Shown piece after piece: positions 1-8,273 of a DNA stretch of 44,909 nucleotides (position 1 is the stretch's first letter; every line of letters begins with the position of its first letter). The position numbers were made by a program, and so were the translations under genes. The DNA is taken from NCBI GenBank assembly GCA_017451485.1, contig JAFTOG010000035.1, positions 1-44,909 of the forward strand, read 5' to 3'. The notes beneath the pieces were generated by a model. That model ran no database searches and had not been told where the DNA came from. It was given only the letters and a program-made list of their open reading frames with translations. Origin of the DNA: Clostridia bacterium (GTDB lineage: Bacteria > Bacillota > Clostridia > Oscillospirales > CAG-272).

Positions 1-2
1 AG

Positions 3-101
3 TTAGAAGAATACATACATTACTACAACAATGAAAGAATTTCAATGAAATTAAAAGGAATGAGTCCAGTACAATACCGAACTCATTCGCAATCAATTTA
101 A
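3..101 (+). pseudogene. IS3-family transposase OrfB, C-terminal tail (cut by window edge)
   Basis: The first 33 codons read LEEYIHYYNNERISMKLKGM followed by SPVQYRTHSQSI and a TAA stop. The pattern YIHYYNNERI...KLKGMSPVQYR is the well-known C-terminal end of the DDE transposase (OrfB) of the IS3/IS150 family, just after the catalytic Glu region. Only the tail is inside the window, so I cannot say whether the element is intact upstream. No right terminal inverted repeat was identified between the stop and the next gene at 157. Confidence 0.75.
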
Positions 102-156
102 TATTTATTTTTGTCTAAACTTTTGGGTTCACTTCAAAAATCTCTGTCCTTTAATA

Positions 157-1554
157 TTACTGGTTATTCTTTGCAGCCTCGGCTCTTTCTGTTGTTACGG
201 ATGTATTCTCAGCCTCAACCATCTTGATTGTGTAAGATGCTCTGAGTATCTTCTCAACCTCTGTAAAGATAGCCTCATCGTAAATGATAGTTGTGCCAAG
301 CTCCTGCTCAACATATTCAACAGCCTGGGGACGGGCCTGATCAGATGTCATACCTGTATTCTCGGAAAGAATAGTGTTGATCTGATCCTGGATAAGAGCT
401 TCCTTAGCGGCCTCAAGGTCTGCAGGGGAGGGATCATAGTTTTCCTTCTGAGCTATTGCATAATATACAAGCTCAACATCCATAGAGGACTTGATAAACT
501 CATCCTTGGTATATCCGTAGTACATAAGGACGAAATCCTCATAAGAGATGCCGTAGAGGGAAAGATACTGATTGTTAAGCTGTTCAAACTGTCTTTCCAT
601 GTTTTCGTACTCGGACTTGGGATATTCCTTGAAGGTGGATTTCTCCAAAAGCTCATTGTTAAGGTAGTTATATGCGTACTCGTTCTTAAGATAAGACTCA
701 AACTCCTCAGTTGTGTTGTAGCCTATCTTCTTTACAAATTCATCATTATATATGGGAGCTTCCTTAATGGATTTTACAGTTACCTTAAAGAGAACTGTCT
801 TGCCCTTAAGGTCCTCACTGCCGTAATCCTCGGGGAATGTAGCCTTGATATCCTTTGCAACACCTACCTCAGCACCTATAAGACCGTTTTCAAAATCCTT
901 GATAGCGAGGTTGGAGCCGATATAGAATGTAGCATCCGTTCCTGTGTCAAAGGTCTCTTCCTCACCATTATCGTTCTTCTTGATTTCACCGTTGCTGTCG
1001 AGATAGTAGCCTGTATAGTCAACAACTACTACATCACCTCTTAAGCAGGGCTTGCTCACAAACTCACAGCTGAAGTATACTTCCTTACCTGCATACTCAC
1101 CGAACATTGTGTCGTTGGGGAGAGTAACAATTTTTTCTGTCTTCTTGGTAATCTGGATGCCCATCTCGATAATCTCTTCTTCAAGAGCCTTGTTATAGCT
1201 TCCTTCACCAAGCTTGTTGATTACCTTGTTTTTAATACCAAGAGTGGAGATAACATCACCCTTCTTGTCAATCTTCTTATCAGCATCGAGCCAGATTACC
1301 TCTGTGAACTCAAGATTTACATTGATAACATCGCCCTTCTTAGCCTTGTAAACTGTGGAGTAGGACTGGATATAGGTATCGATCTGCTGCTGGATGTAAT
1401 CCTCCTTGATCTCAACCTCGAAATTCTTGTAGTTGATGATTTCTACATACCTTGACATGTCGTCGTAATCATACTTTCTCTCATCTCTGAAGCAGGATGT
1501 GAGGGAAGCAACAAATACGAAAACAAGAAGTAAACAAATAATTCTCTTTTTCAT
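157..1554 (-). CDS. Trigger-factor-like lipoprotein with two FKBP-type modules (peptidyl-prolyl isomerase)
   Basis: The 465-residue protein has a lipoprotein signal (hydrophobic residues 4-17, lipobox LTSC with Cys21), so it should be anchored outside the membrane. Residues about 172-263 form a recognisable FKBP domain (GDVVVVDYTGY, FYIGSNLAIKDFENGLIG, TFPEDYGSEDLKGKTVLFKV), with a charged insert at 190-200. Residues about 73-167 have the same plan in degenerate form (KKGDVINVNLEFTEV ... LPNDTMFGEYAGKEVYFSCEF), which suggests an internal duplication. Residues 265-465 are helical and resemble the trigger factor C-terminal chaperone arm. The likely role is folding of secreted proteins at the cell surface. 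The start is set by AAAGGAAA just upstream. Function is inferred from the fold. Confidence 0.8.
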   Translation of the reverse strand: MKKRIICLLLVFVFVASLTSCFRDERKYDYDDMSRYVEIINYKNFEVEIKEDYIQQQIDTYIQSYSTVYKAKKGDVINVNLEFTEVIWLDADKKIDKKGDVISTLGIKNKVINKLGEGSYNKALEEEIIEMGIQITKKTEKIVTLPNDTMFGEYAGKEVYFSCEFVSKPCLRGDVVVVDYTGYYLDSNGEIKKNDNGEEETFDTGTDATFYIGSNLAIKDFENGLIGAEVGVAKDIKATFPEDYGSEDLKGKTVLFKVTVKSIKEAPIYNDEFVKKIGYNTTEEFESYLKNEYAYNYLNNELLEKSTFKEYPKSEYENMERQFEQLNNQYLSLYGISYEDFVLMYYGYTKDEFIKSSMDVELVYYAIAQKENYDPSPADLEAAKEALIQDQINTILSENTGMTSDQARPQAVEYVEQELGTTIIYDEAIFTEVEKILRASYTIKMVEAENTSVTTERAEAAKNNQ

Positions 1555-1572
1555 AATGTTTCCTTTGCGATT

Positions 1573-2364
1573 TTATTTTTTTGTTTTTTGTTTTTTATTA
1601 TTTTTATTTTCAATCGGGCTCTTTACTTCATTCAGCTGGGCATCGTATAACCTGAATATAAGCATGAACACAATATATTGAACAACGGTATAAAGCAATA
1701 TGTTTTCAAGCAGTGATAAGAGAGAGCTTAGCATAATCTGCTTAAAGGCTGTAAAAGTAATATAAAAGTCCATCTGGATAAGATAGGGAAGAACCTCTAT
1801 AAGCAGGAAGGAGAATACATTTAGAGCAGCCATAATAATGCAGAATCTTGCCATAGCCTTTTGAACAGGGTTCTTAAAGCTTACAAACTTCTTAAAGTCT
1901 GTTCCATCCTCACAAGCATGCCTTCTTGATAGCATCATAATTACCCATACGGGTATCATCAGGGTAATAACCAGCTGACCCAGGGAATAAAATGCATTTG
2001 AAGCCATAAGGTTAACGGTGTTATCCGTGTATGCACCGGTAAGATCATACATATCCTTGTAATAGATAGTTGAGATCGCAGTCTGGAATATAAAGAAGAA
2101 AAGCACGGATATAAAATATATTCCACAGGACTTAAGTCCATCATACCAGCCTAATTTTGCAACTGCGTAAAAGATAGTGGCATATCCGACGAAGTTAGCC
2201 AGAAGATCGCATACTAATTTAGCGTAGTAGAGAAATTCAAGCAATGAGCTTTCAGGGTCGGCAACATTTTCAATAGCTATGAAATCCAGAGTGGAAACAA
2301 GAATTGATAAAAGCGATGTGCCGAATACCAGCCATAATGAGGTTTTATAGAATTTATTTTTCAT
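1573..2364 (-). CDS. Six-helix integral membrane protein, unknown function
   Basis: The 263-residue protein has about six hydrophobic segments (near residues 8-28, 50-72, 80-103, 125-146, 172-195, 215-245) and a Lys/Asn-rich cytoplasmic C-terminal tail (ENKNNKKQKTKK). No enzymatic motif was recognised. It lies 18 bp upstream of the FKBP lipoprotein on the same strand, so the two are probably co-transcribed. The start is supported by AAAGGATG spaced from ATG. I do not recognise the family. Confidence 0.75.
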   Translation of the reverse strand: MKNKFYKTSLWLVFGTSLLSILVSTLDFIAIENVADPESSLLEFLYYAKLVCDLLANFVGYATIFYAVAKLGWYDGLKSCGIYFISVLFFFIFQTAISTIYYKDMYDLTGAYTDNTVNLMASNAFYSLGQLVITLMIPVWVIMMLSRRHACEDGTDFKKFVSFKNPVQKAMARFCIIMAALNVFSFLLIEVLPYLIQMDFYITFTAFKQIMLSSLLSLLENILLYTVVQYIVFMLIFRLYDAQLNEVKSPIENKNNKKQKTKK

Positions 2365-2488
2365 ATTTCATCCTTTTTGAAACAACATTGCATCTATTGT
2401 ATCACATATTTACAAAAAAATAAAGTATAAAATGAAAAAAATTTATATTTTTCATAAAAAATAATAGTTTACGGAGGAAAACGCTTAT

Positions 2489-3397
2489 ATGAATGTAGAA
2501 AATGAATTGGATTACCGTGCTCTTGTGGAGAGGCTGGAGGATATAGGGGAGAAAAGTCCCTATATACACATCTCGTATATAGGTGCAACAGTAATGGGCA
2601 GAAGGATTCCCTTAGTCACAATAGGGGAAAAAGACGCCAAAAAAGGTGTACTGTATGTATCCACCCATCATGCGACGGAAAATATCTGCACATCCGTTAT
2701 GATTAATTTCATTGAGGATTATGCATCACTAATATCCACAGGAAAATACGCCTGTGGAATAAATACCCGTGTACTGCATGGGATGAGAAGGATTTGTATA
2801 ATACCTATGCTTAATCCCGATGGAGTAGAATACAGATTGCACGGAGTAGATGAGAGTAACCCATTAAAGGAAAGATTGCTACAGTATAACGGTGGAGGGG
2901 ATTTTACTCTGTGGAATGCAAACGGTCGGGGTGTGGATCTCAATCACAATTACAACGCAGGCTTCGATGAATATAAGCGTATTGAATATGACAGTGGAAT
3001 CACCCCGGGCAGAAGCAGATACAGTGGAGAATCACCGGAGAGTGAGCCTGAGGTATCAGCATTAACGGAATACATAAATTCCAATATAGATGTAATTGAC
3101 GGAATACTGACTTTTCACACACAGGGTGAGGAAATTTTCTATAGATCCATGGGATATGAGGCACCAGGCTCCGCCTTTTTAGCTAAGAGAATCGCCAAAA
3201 TGACGGGATACCGTATTTCAAGTGCAGAGGGCTTAGCTTCTTACGGAGGTCTTACCGATTGGTTTGTGAGAAAATACAATAAGCCGTCATTTACAATCGA
3301 ATGCGGAAAAGGTAAAAACCCCTTAGGAGTGTCTCAAATCAGCAGTATCTACTTAAAATTAAGAGAAACATTATATACACTCCCGATACTGATATGA
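2489..3397 (+). CDS. M14-family zinc carboxypeptidase
   Basis: The 302-residue protein shows the M14 metallopeptidase plan. The first zinc ligands are the HxxE pair in STHHATEN (His61, Glu64). The NPDG motif is at 109-112, the substrate-binding NGRGVDLNHNYN block at 145-156, the third zinc ligand is His210 in LTFHTQGEE, and the catalytic Glu271 is in FTIECG. Members of this branch (MpaA/gamma-D-glutamyl-diamino acid peptidases) cut murein peptides. No signal peptide is visible, so a cytoplasmic role in cell-wall peptide recycling is plausible but inferred. GGAGG precedes the ATG by about ten bases. The gene diverges from the membrane-protein gene to its left. Confidence 0.88.
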   Translation: MNVENELDYRALVERLEDIGEKSPYIHISYIGATVMGRRIPLVTIGEKDAKKGVLYVSTHHATENICTSVMINFIEDYASLISTGKYACGINTRVLHGMRRICIIPMLNPDGVEYRLHGVDESNPLKERLLQYNGGGDFTLWNANGRGVDLNHNYNAGFDEYKRIEYDSGITPGRSRYSGESPESEPEVSALTEYINSNIDVIDGILTFHTQGEEIFYRSMGYEAPGSAFLAKRIAKMTGYRISSAEGLASYGGLTDWFVRKYNKPSFTIECGKGKNPLGVSQISSIYLKLRETLYTLPILI

Positions 3398-3468
3398 TAC
3401 TATTTTAAGCTTAAACATAGCTTAAATCGTAGCCTATATCCTCGTAATTCATTTTAACATATTGTATA

Positions 3469-3497
3469 TTGATTTTAATTATAAAATGTGGTAAAAT
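3469..3497 (+). promoter_or_regulatory. Promoter of the first solute-binding lipoprotein gene
   Basis: TTGATT (3469-3474), a 17-bp spacer and TAAAAT (3492-3497) with an extended -10 TG. It lies 31 bp upstream of the ATG at 3529. Confidence 0.6.
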
Positions 3498-3528
3498 AAC
3501 AGTAGCCTACAGAAAAGGAGATGCAATA

Positions 3529-4389
3529 ATGAAGAGGATACTGTTAATTGCCCTGACGGTCGTGCTCATTATATCAATGGTTTTTACTGCCACATCATGT
3601 AGCACAGATGATGTGGAAAAGCCCACAAGCAACGGTGATATGGACAAAATTATTAACAGGGGAGAATTTGTTTGTGGAATTACTCTTTTTGCTCCTATGA
3701 ATTATTGTGAAACCGAAGGGGATATGGGTACTCTTACGGGCTTTGATACCGAGCTTGCCATGATGGTAGCAGATAAGCTGAATGTGGATGTAAGCTTTAA
3801 GGTTATCAATTGGGGCAATAAGTACATAGAGCTGGAATCGGGGAATATAGATTGCATCTGGAACGGCTTTGCCTCAAACATAGATGATTTTGACGGCGTG
3901 GCAAGGGAGGATAAGGTGGATTTCTCCTATGTTTATCTTGATAATATGCAGTGCGTTGTTACAAGAGCAACAGACTCTCATCTTTATTTATCTACGCATT
4001 CTCTGGCAGGAAAAAGAGGAGTTGCCGAGCTTGGCAGTGCAGGGGCAACCTTTATTAAATACGATACACAGGCGTATATGACGGGTACAGCCACACAGGA
4101 GGATGCACTGGAGGCAGTAGTAAGTAAAAGGGCTGATTTTGCAGTTGTTGACATTGTATATGCCGAAAAGGTTATAGGAAGCGGAGAGTATGCATCTCTT
4201 TCCATGGCTAAGACCATATACATAGATGCGGAAATGTATGCAGTGGGATGCAGAAAGGGCAGTGACCTTGACGAAAGCATAAATGAGGCGTTAATTGAGC
4301 TGCTTGATGAAGGAAAAATAGAGGAGCTTGCAGAAAAATACGAGGTTCACATATCTGAAAGCCTACTTAAAAAAAAGACAACAAAATAA
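3529..4389 (+). CDS. Polar amino-acid ABC transporter substrate-binding lipoprotein (paralogue 1)
   Basis: Family 3 solute-binding protein with a lipoprotein signal ending TATSC. Motifs typical of amino-acid binders are FVCGITLFAPMNY, GFDTELAMMVADKL, WGNKYIELESG, IDCIWNGF and, near the end, DLDESINEALIELLDEGKIE. The start at 3529 is chosen because AAAAGGAG precedes it and the signal peptide begins there; the frame is open further upstream. The gene has its own promoter and a strong terminator, so it is transcribed apart from the permease and ATPase genes that follow the second paralogue. It probably feeds the same transporter with another ligand or affinity. The ligand cannot be read from sequence. 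Confidence 0.9.
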   Translation: MKRILLIALTVVLIISMVFTATSCSTDDVEKPTSNGDMDKIINRGEFVCGITLFAPMNYCETEGDMGTLTGFDTELAMMVADKLNVDVSFKVINWGNKYIELESGNIDCIWNGFASNIDDFDGVAREDKVDFSYVYLDNMQCVVTRATDSHLYLSTHSLAGKRGVAELGSAGATFIKYDTQAYMTGTATQEDALEAVVSKRADFAVVDIVYAEKVIGSGEYASLSMAKTIYIDAEMYAVGCRKGSDLDESINEALIELLDEGKIEELAEKYEVHISESLLKKKTTK

Positions 4390-4394
4390 ATTAG

Positions 4395-4438
4395 AAGACC
4401 GATTTGTATTTATTATTCCGTCAAATCGGTCTTTTTTA
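4395..4438 (+). terminator. Rho-independent terminator
   Basis: Twelve-base arms AAGACCGATTTG and CAAATCGGTCTT enclose a 15-base loop and are followed by a run of T. It separates the first binding-protein gene from the second. Confidence 0.9.
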
Positions 4439-4460
4439 TTGTGTTTAATATAAAGAGGGG

Positions 4461-4489
4461 TTGACTTTTATGCTCGTTTATGGTATAAT
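4461..4489 (+). promoter_or_regulatory. Promoter of the amino-acid ABC operon
   Basis: TTGACT (4461-4466), 17-bp spacer, TGG-TATAAT (-10 at 4484-4489). It is a near-consensus sigma-A promoter with an extended -10. Confidence 0.8.
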
Positions 4490-4492
4490 TAG

Positions 4493-4518
4493 AAACGCTT
4501 TAGTAAACTAAAGTGTTT
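4493..4518 (+). promoter_or_regulatory. Operator-like palindrome at the transcription start
   Basis: AAACGCTTTAGT and ACTAAAGTGTTT flank a central AA. Eleven of twelve positions pair and the inner CTTTAGT/ACTAAAG is perfect. It covers the predicted start site (about 4496) just downstream of the -10, the position expected for a repressor site. I cannot name the regulator. Confidence 0.6.
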
Positions 4519-4551
4519 ACACAACGATATAATTTTAAGGAGAAAAGAAAA

Positions 4552-5409
4552 ATGAAAAAGATAATTTCAGTTATTATGGCGGTTCTTATGATCGCTACTA
4601 TGTGTCTTTCCTTCACCTCCTGTAGCGATGAAAAGAGTGACTGGGAAAAGGTCGAAGAGAACGGTAAGCTCGTTTGCGGTATTACAATTTATGCACCTAT
4701 GAACTACTATGATGCTAACGGTGACCTTGAGGCTGACATCACCGGTGACCTTGTAGGCTTTGATACCGAGCTTGCAAAGCTTGTTGGAGAAAAGCTTGGC
4801 GTTGAGGTAGAATTCAAGGTAATCGAGTGGGGCAACAAGTACATTGAGCTCAATTCAGGAAGCATCGACTGTATCTGGAACGGCTTTACATCCAATTCCA
4901 AGGATGATGACGGTATTGAAAGATCTGAGAAGGTTGACTTTACATATGCATATCTTGACAATGCTCAGTGCGTAGTTGTGAAGAAAAGCGACCTCTCCAT
5001 GTACACCTCCTCTGCATCCCTTTCCGGTAAGAAGGCTACTGCTGAGGCAGGCAGTGCAGGTGAATCCTATGCTAAGAGTGTAACATCAGCTGATAAGGTT
5101 TCCGGCGTAGAATCTCAGATGAATACATTTATCCAGGTTAAGACAGGTGCTGTTGATTTTGCAGTAGTGGATGTTCTTTTGGCTGAGGAGATTGTAGGTA
5201 AGGGTACATATTCCGACCTTGCTATAGTTGAGGCTATTGAAATCGATAAGGAAGTATATTCTATCGGTTGCAGAAAGGATAGCGACCTTGACGAGAAGAT
5301 CAATGAGGCACTTATTGAGCTTCTTAACGAGGGCAAGATCGAGGAGCTTGCTGAAAAATACGATGTTCATGTTACATCCTCTCTTTTGGAAAAGAAGACA
5401 GCAAAGTAA
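4552..5409 (+). CDS. Polar amino-acid ABC transporter substrate-binding lipoprotein (paralogue 2)
   Basis: The 285-residue lipoprotein has signal MKKIISVIMAVLMIATMCLS and lipobox FTSC. It shares long blocks with the preceding paralogue (LVCGIT, APMNYYDANG, GFDTELAKLVGEKL, WGNKYIELNSG, IDCIWNGF, DLDEKINEALIELLNEGKIE). The start at 4552 is set by AAGGAG and the signal peptide; an upstream in-frame ATG at 4513 lies within the operator palindrome and is unlikely. It is the first gene of the operon with permease (5427) and ATPase (6075). Preference for C-ending codons (GGT/AAC/ATC) suggests higher expression than paralogue 1. Confidence 0.92.
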   Translation: MKKIISVIMAVLMIATMCLSFTSCSDEKSDWEKVEENGKLVCGITIYAPMNYYDANGDLEADITGDLVGFDTELAKLVGEKLGVEVEFKVIEWGNKYIELNSGSIDCIWNGFTSNSKDDDGIERSEKVDFTYAYLDNAQCVVVKKSDLSMYTSSASLSGKKATAEAGSAGESYAKSVTSADKVSGVESQMNTFIQVKTGAVDFAVVDVLLAEEIVGKGTYSDLAIVEAIEIDKEVYSIGCRKDSDLDEKINEALIELLNEGKIEELAEKYDVHVTSSLLEKKTAK

Positions 5410-5426
5410 TTAATTGAAGGTGTAAA

Positions 5427-6071
5427 ATGTTTTGGCAAGTAACTCTTAAATTTTTAGAGGGTTTTGGAGCAACCTGTTCTGTATTTGCATTTACTCTTAT
5501 TTTCGCACTTCCGCTGGGTCTTATAATATCCTTTGGAACAATGTCCGGATTCAAGCCTCTTAAGGCAGTGATGAAAACTATTGTCTGGATTGTAAGAGGA
5601 GTTCCTCTTATGCTTCAGCTTTTCATTGTGTATTACGGTCCCAGTCTGCTGTTCAAGATTCCTATCGGCGACAAGTTCGTTGCTACCATTATTGCCTTTT
5701 CAATTAACTATGCTTGCTATTTTTCCGAGATATTCAGAGCAGGTATAGAGGCAATTCCCAGAGGACAGATAGAGGCGGGACAGGTGCTTGGAATGACAAG
5801 ATTCCAGATATTTACAAGAGTCACACTTATGCAGGTAGTAAAGAGAATTGTTCCTCCCATGGGTAATGAAATTATTACTCTTGTAAAGGATACTGCATTG
5901 GCAAATACCATAGTGGTTGCAGAAATCATATATCATGCAAAGACTATTTCAAATACCATTGCTGAAATATGGCCACTCTTCTACACAGCGGTATTCTATC
6001 TCATATTTGTAGGTGTTCTCACATTGCTCTTTGGCTGGCTTGAGAAGAAATTAAGCTATTATAAGGTGTAA
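5427..6071 (+). CDS. Polar amino-acid ABC transporter permease
   Basis: The 214-residue inner-membrane protein belongs to the HisM/GlnP type. About five helices are visible. It carries the EAA loop that contacts the ATPase (EAIPRGQIEAGQVLGMTRFQ, residues 108-127) and the typical VKDTALANTIVVAEI segment. A single permease gene implies a homodimeric channel. It lies 17 bp after the binding-protein gene and 3 bp before the ATPase gene, so the three form one importer. Confidence 0.93.
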   Translation: MFWQVTLKFLEGFGATCSVFAFTLIFALPLGLIISFGTMSGFKPLKAVMKTIVWIVRGVPLMLQLFIVYYGPSLLFKIPIGDKFVATIIAFSINYACYFSEIFRAGIEAIPRGQIEAGQVLGMTRFQIFTRVTLMQVVKRIVPPMGNEIITLVKDTALANTIVVAEIIYHAKTISNTIAEIWPLFYTAVFYLIFVGVLTLLFGWLEKKLSYYKV

Positions 6072-6074
6072 AAT

Positions 6075-6866
6075 ATGGAATTTTTAGAAGTACAGGGAAT
6101 ATATAAGAGCTTCGGTAATGTAAGCGTCCTTCGTGGAATAGATTTTACACTTTCTAAGGGTGAGGTCCTTTCCATTATCGGCTCATCGGGTAGTGGTAAA
6201 ACCACACTTTTAAGATGTATTAACCTTCTTGAAAAGGCTGACAACGGTACCATTTCCGTAAACGGAGAGGTAATAATAGATGCCAAGGAGGAGGACAGCT
6301 ATACCGACAAGCAGATAAGAAATAAAAGACTCCGTATGGGTCTTGTGTTTCAGCAGTTTAATCTTTTTCCTCAGTATAATGTAATTGATAACCTTACCTT
6401 AGCTCCCAAGCTTCGTATAAAGGAGAATAAGAGCCTTACGAAGGAAGCAAGATTAGAGGCAGTCAATGCTATAAATAAGGAGGCCGAGGAGCTTCTTGCA
6501 TCTGTCGGTCTTTCCGATAAGGCTAAGTCCTACCCCTGTGAAATATCGGGTGGTCAGCAGCAGAGAGTTGCTATTGCAAGGGCACTTATGCTAAAGCCGG
6601 ATATACTTTGCTTTGATGAGCCTACCTCAGCCCTTGACCCTGAGCTTACAGGCGAGGTTTTAAGGGTTATAAAGGAGCTTAAGTCCGGTGATAGAACTAT
6701 GATCATAGTTACTCACGAGATGGAGTTTGCAAGGAATGTTTCCGATAAGGTTATATTTATGGCAGACGGAGTAATTGAAGAGATGGGAACACCCGAGGAG
6801 GTTTTTGATAACCCAAAGAGTGAAAAGCTTAAGGCATTTCTTCAGAAATCCGACGAGAAATTTTAA
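6075..6866 (+). CDS. Amino-acid ABC transporter ATP-binding protein (GlnQ type)
   Basis: The 263-residue ATPase has Walker A GSSGSGKT (36-43), Q-loop Gln93 in VFQQFNLFPQ, signature ISGGQQQRVAIARAL (157-171), Walker B ILCFDEP (177-183) and switch His214 in IVTHEMEF. It has a short acidic insert at 70-85 compared with classical GlnQ. It starts three bases after the permease stop; the ribosome binding site AAGGTG lies in the permease 3' end, so translation is probably coupled. It powers uptake of the amino acid bound by the upstream lipoproteins. Confidence 0.95.
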   Translation: MEFLEVQGIYKSFGNVSVLRGIDFTLSKGEVLSIIGSSGSGKTTLLRCINLLEKADNGTISVNGEVIIDAKEEDSYTDKQIRNKRLRMGLVFQQFNLFPQYNVIDNLTLAPKLRIKENKSLTKEARLEAVNAINKEAEELLASVGLSDKAKSYPCEISGGQQQRVAIARALMLKPDILCFDEPTSALDPELTGEVLRVIKELKSGDRTMIIVTHEMEFARNVSDKVIFMADGVIEEMGTPEEVFDNPKSEKLKAFLQKSDEKF

Positions 6867-6874
6867 TAAAACTG

Positions 6875-6902
6875 TTGAATTAGAAAAAATATATGATAAA
6901 AT
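6875..6902 (+). promoter_or_regulatory. Putative promoter of the SGNH hydrolase gene
   Basis: TTGAAT (6875-6880), 16-bp spacer and TGA-TAAAAT (-10 at 6897-6902), 46 bp before the ATG. Confidence 0.45.
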
Positions 6903-6935
6903 GATTATTGGTGAAAGCCAGTAATCATTTTATTT
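6898..6935 (+). terminator. Hairpin after the ABC operon, possible terminator
   Basis: AAAATGATTA (6898-6907) pairs with TAATCATTTT (6922-6931) and is followed by ATTTTT. The T-run is short, and the stem overlaps the -10 of the next promoter, so termination is likely but partial. Confidence 0.5.
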
Positions 6936-6947
6936 TTGAGGTATTTT

Positions 6948-7613
6948 ATGGAGCTTAAGGGTAAGAAAATTAATTTTTTAGGTGATAGCATTACAGAGGG
7001 ACACGGTACCAGTGATTGGGGTACTAAGCCCTTTCATCAGCTTTTGAGAGTAAGATGTGACCTTGCAGAGGCACGCAATTACGGTAAGGGTGGAACAAAA
7101 ATTGCACGCTTGCCCGTAGTTACAGACCATCCCTTTGACCAGGACTTTAATCTTCGTGCCGTAGATATGGAGCACGATGCAGATGCAGTAGTGGTTTTCG
7201 GTGGTACCAACGATTTTGGACACGGTACTATTCCCTTGGGAGATATGGATTCAAGAGATGTACATACATTCTACGGTGGACTTCACACACTTTGCACATT
7301 TTTAATAAACACATATAAGGATAAGCCCATTATATTTATGACTCCCCTCCACAGACTTAACGAGGTTATGGACCATAATAACAGAGTAAAGGACGGAAAC
7401 AAAAAAGCCCGTCCCTTAGTAGACTTTGTCCGTGCCGTGCGTGAGGTTTGCGAGTTCTACGGTATTCCCGTCCTCGACCTCTACCGTGACTGTGCAATGT
7501 ACGGTCAGAATTGGGCATGGTGCGAGAAGTATATGCCCGACGGTCTCCACCCCAGTGATGCCGGCCATGAGCTCATTGCCAATAAGCTACAGAAATTCCT
7601 CGAGAATTTCTAA
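6948..7613 (+). CDS. SGNH/GDSL-type hydrolase
   Basis: The 221-residue protein has the four SGNH blocks: GDSIT with nucleophile Ser14, a Gly in block II near residue 48, GGTND at 85-89 with Asn88, and DGLHPSDAGHE with Asp198 and His201. Such enzymes are esterases or deacetylases of lipids or carbohydrates. There is no signal peptide, so it is probably cytoplasmic. Start: GAGGT seven bases before ATG 6948; the frame is also open from a TTG at 6936, which lacks a ribosome site. Substrate unknown. Confidence 0.88.
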   Translation: MELKGKKINFLGDSITEGHGTSDWGTKPFHQLLRVRCDLAEARNYGKGGTKIARLPVVTDHPFDQDFNLRAVDMEHDADAVVVFGGTNDFGHGTIPLGDMDSRDVHTFYGGLHTLCTFLINTYKDKPIIFMTPLHRLNEVMDHNNRVKDGNKKARPLVDFVRAVREVCEFYGIPVLDLYRDCAMYGQNWAWCEKYMPDGLHPSDAGHELIANKLQKFLENF

Positions 7614-7619
7614 TAAAAT

Positions 7620-7646
7620 AAGGACTGATAATTCAGTCCTTTTTTC
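7620..7646 (+). terminator. Rho-independent terminator
   Basis: AAGGACTGA-TAAT-TCAGTCCTT followed by TTTTTC directly after the hydrolase stop. Confidence 0.9.
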
Positions 7647-7689
7647 TTTTCAAAAATCAACTGCTGGTAGAATGATTAGATATTTATCA

Positions 7690-7726
7690 AATCACTATTG
7701 ACAAAAAGTGATTAGATGGCTATAAT
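7690..7726 (+). promoter_or_regulatory. Promoter overlapped by an inverted repeat (operator candidate)
   Basis: TTGACA (7698-7703), 17-bp spacer and TATAAT (7721-7726) form an exact consensus promoter. AATCACT (7690-7696) and AGTGATT (7707-7713) form a perfect seven-base inverted repeat that brackets the -35. The third-position ArsR-type protein of this operon could bind here to control its own operon; that is inference. Confidence 0.75.
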
Positions 7727-7763
7727 ATCAGTAAAGAAGTTCTATAACGAAAGGAGAACTATT

Positions 7764-8273
7764 ATGACAGCAATAGAGATAGATAAGGCAACAGAGGACA
7801 TAATTTTGGAATTACATAACGAATGTCAAGATAGGCTTGCAGAGGTTCCGAAGGAAAACAGACGGGAAAGAAAAGCAGTTCAGCTTGAGCTTGCTATGTA
7901 CAGCCTTGGCTTGAGAGCAGGGACCTTGTATTACACCACAGGTGATAAGTCAAGCTCGTTAAGGGTTAGAAGCCGTAGATTCGAAAATATAATCAATATC
8001 TTTTATCCGGAGATAAAAAAGCTTTATGATAACGCAGATGATGAGGAAAAGCTAAAGCTTACCTGTGCGTTACAGTGCGAAGCATTTTTGCGTAGCCAGA
8101 TGTATGACCGTTATACTGAAGAGCTTAAGCAAGCAAAAACAGTTAATGACATGGAAATTATATTTGAAAATACCATTAAAATCGGTGCTCTTGATAATAT
8201 ATTCAACGCCTTTGAGGAGTGGAGAGTAAGCAACAATATTTATCCTCATTTGTTCAAGGGGGATGTAAAATGA
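7764..8273 (+). CDS. Small mainly helical protein, unknown function
   Basis: The 169-residue protein is rich in Glu/Lys/Leu with predicted helices throughout and no membrane segment. The ATG at 7764 is chosen for AAAGGAGA upstream; the open frame begins earlier at 7716 inside the promoter. The last codons overlap the ATG of the ArsR-type regulator (ATGA arrangement), so the two proteins are translationally coupled and may act together. I do not recognise a catalytic motif. Confidence 0.8.
   Translation: MTAIEIDKATEDIILELHNECQDRLAEVPKENRRERKAVQLELAMYSLGLRAGTLYYTTGDKSSSLRVRSRRFENIINIFYPEIKKLYDNADDEEKLKLTCALQCEAFLRSQMYDRYTEELKQAKTVNDMEIIFENTIKIGALDNIFNAFEEWRVSNNIYPHLFKGDVK

Noticed and set aside
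3469..3528. N-terminal extension of the first binding protein
   Set aside because: These codons overlie the promoter and ribosome site; the signal peptide starts at 3529.
4098..4100. Possible frameshift between paralogous binding proteins
   Set aside because: Both copies read through in one frame with complete C-termini; length differences are small indels in loops.
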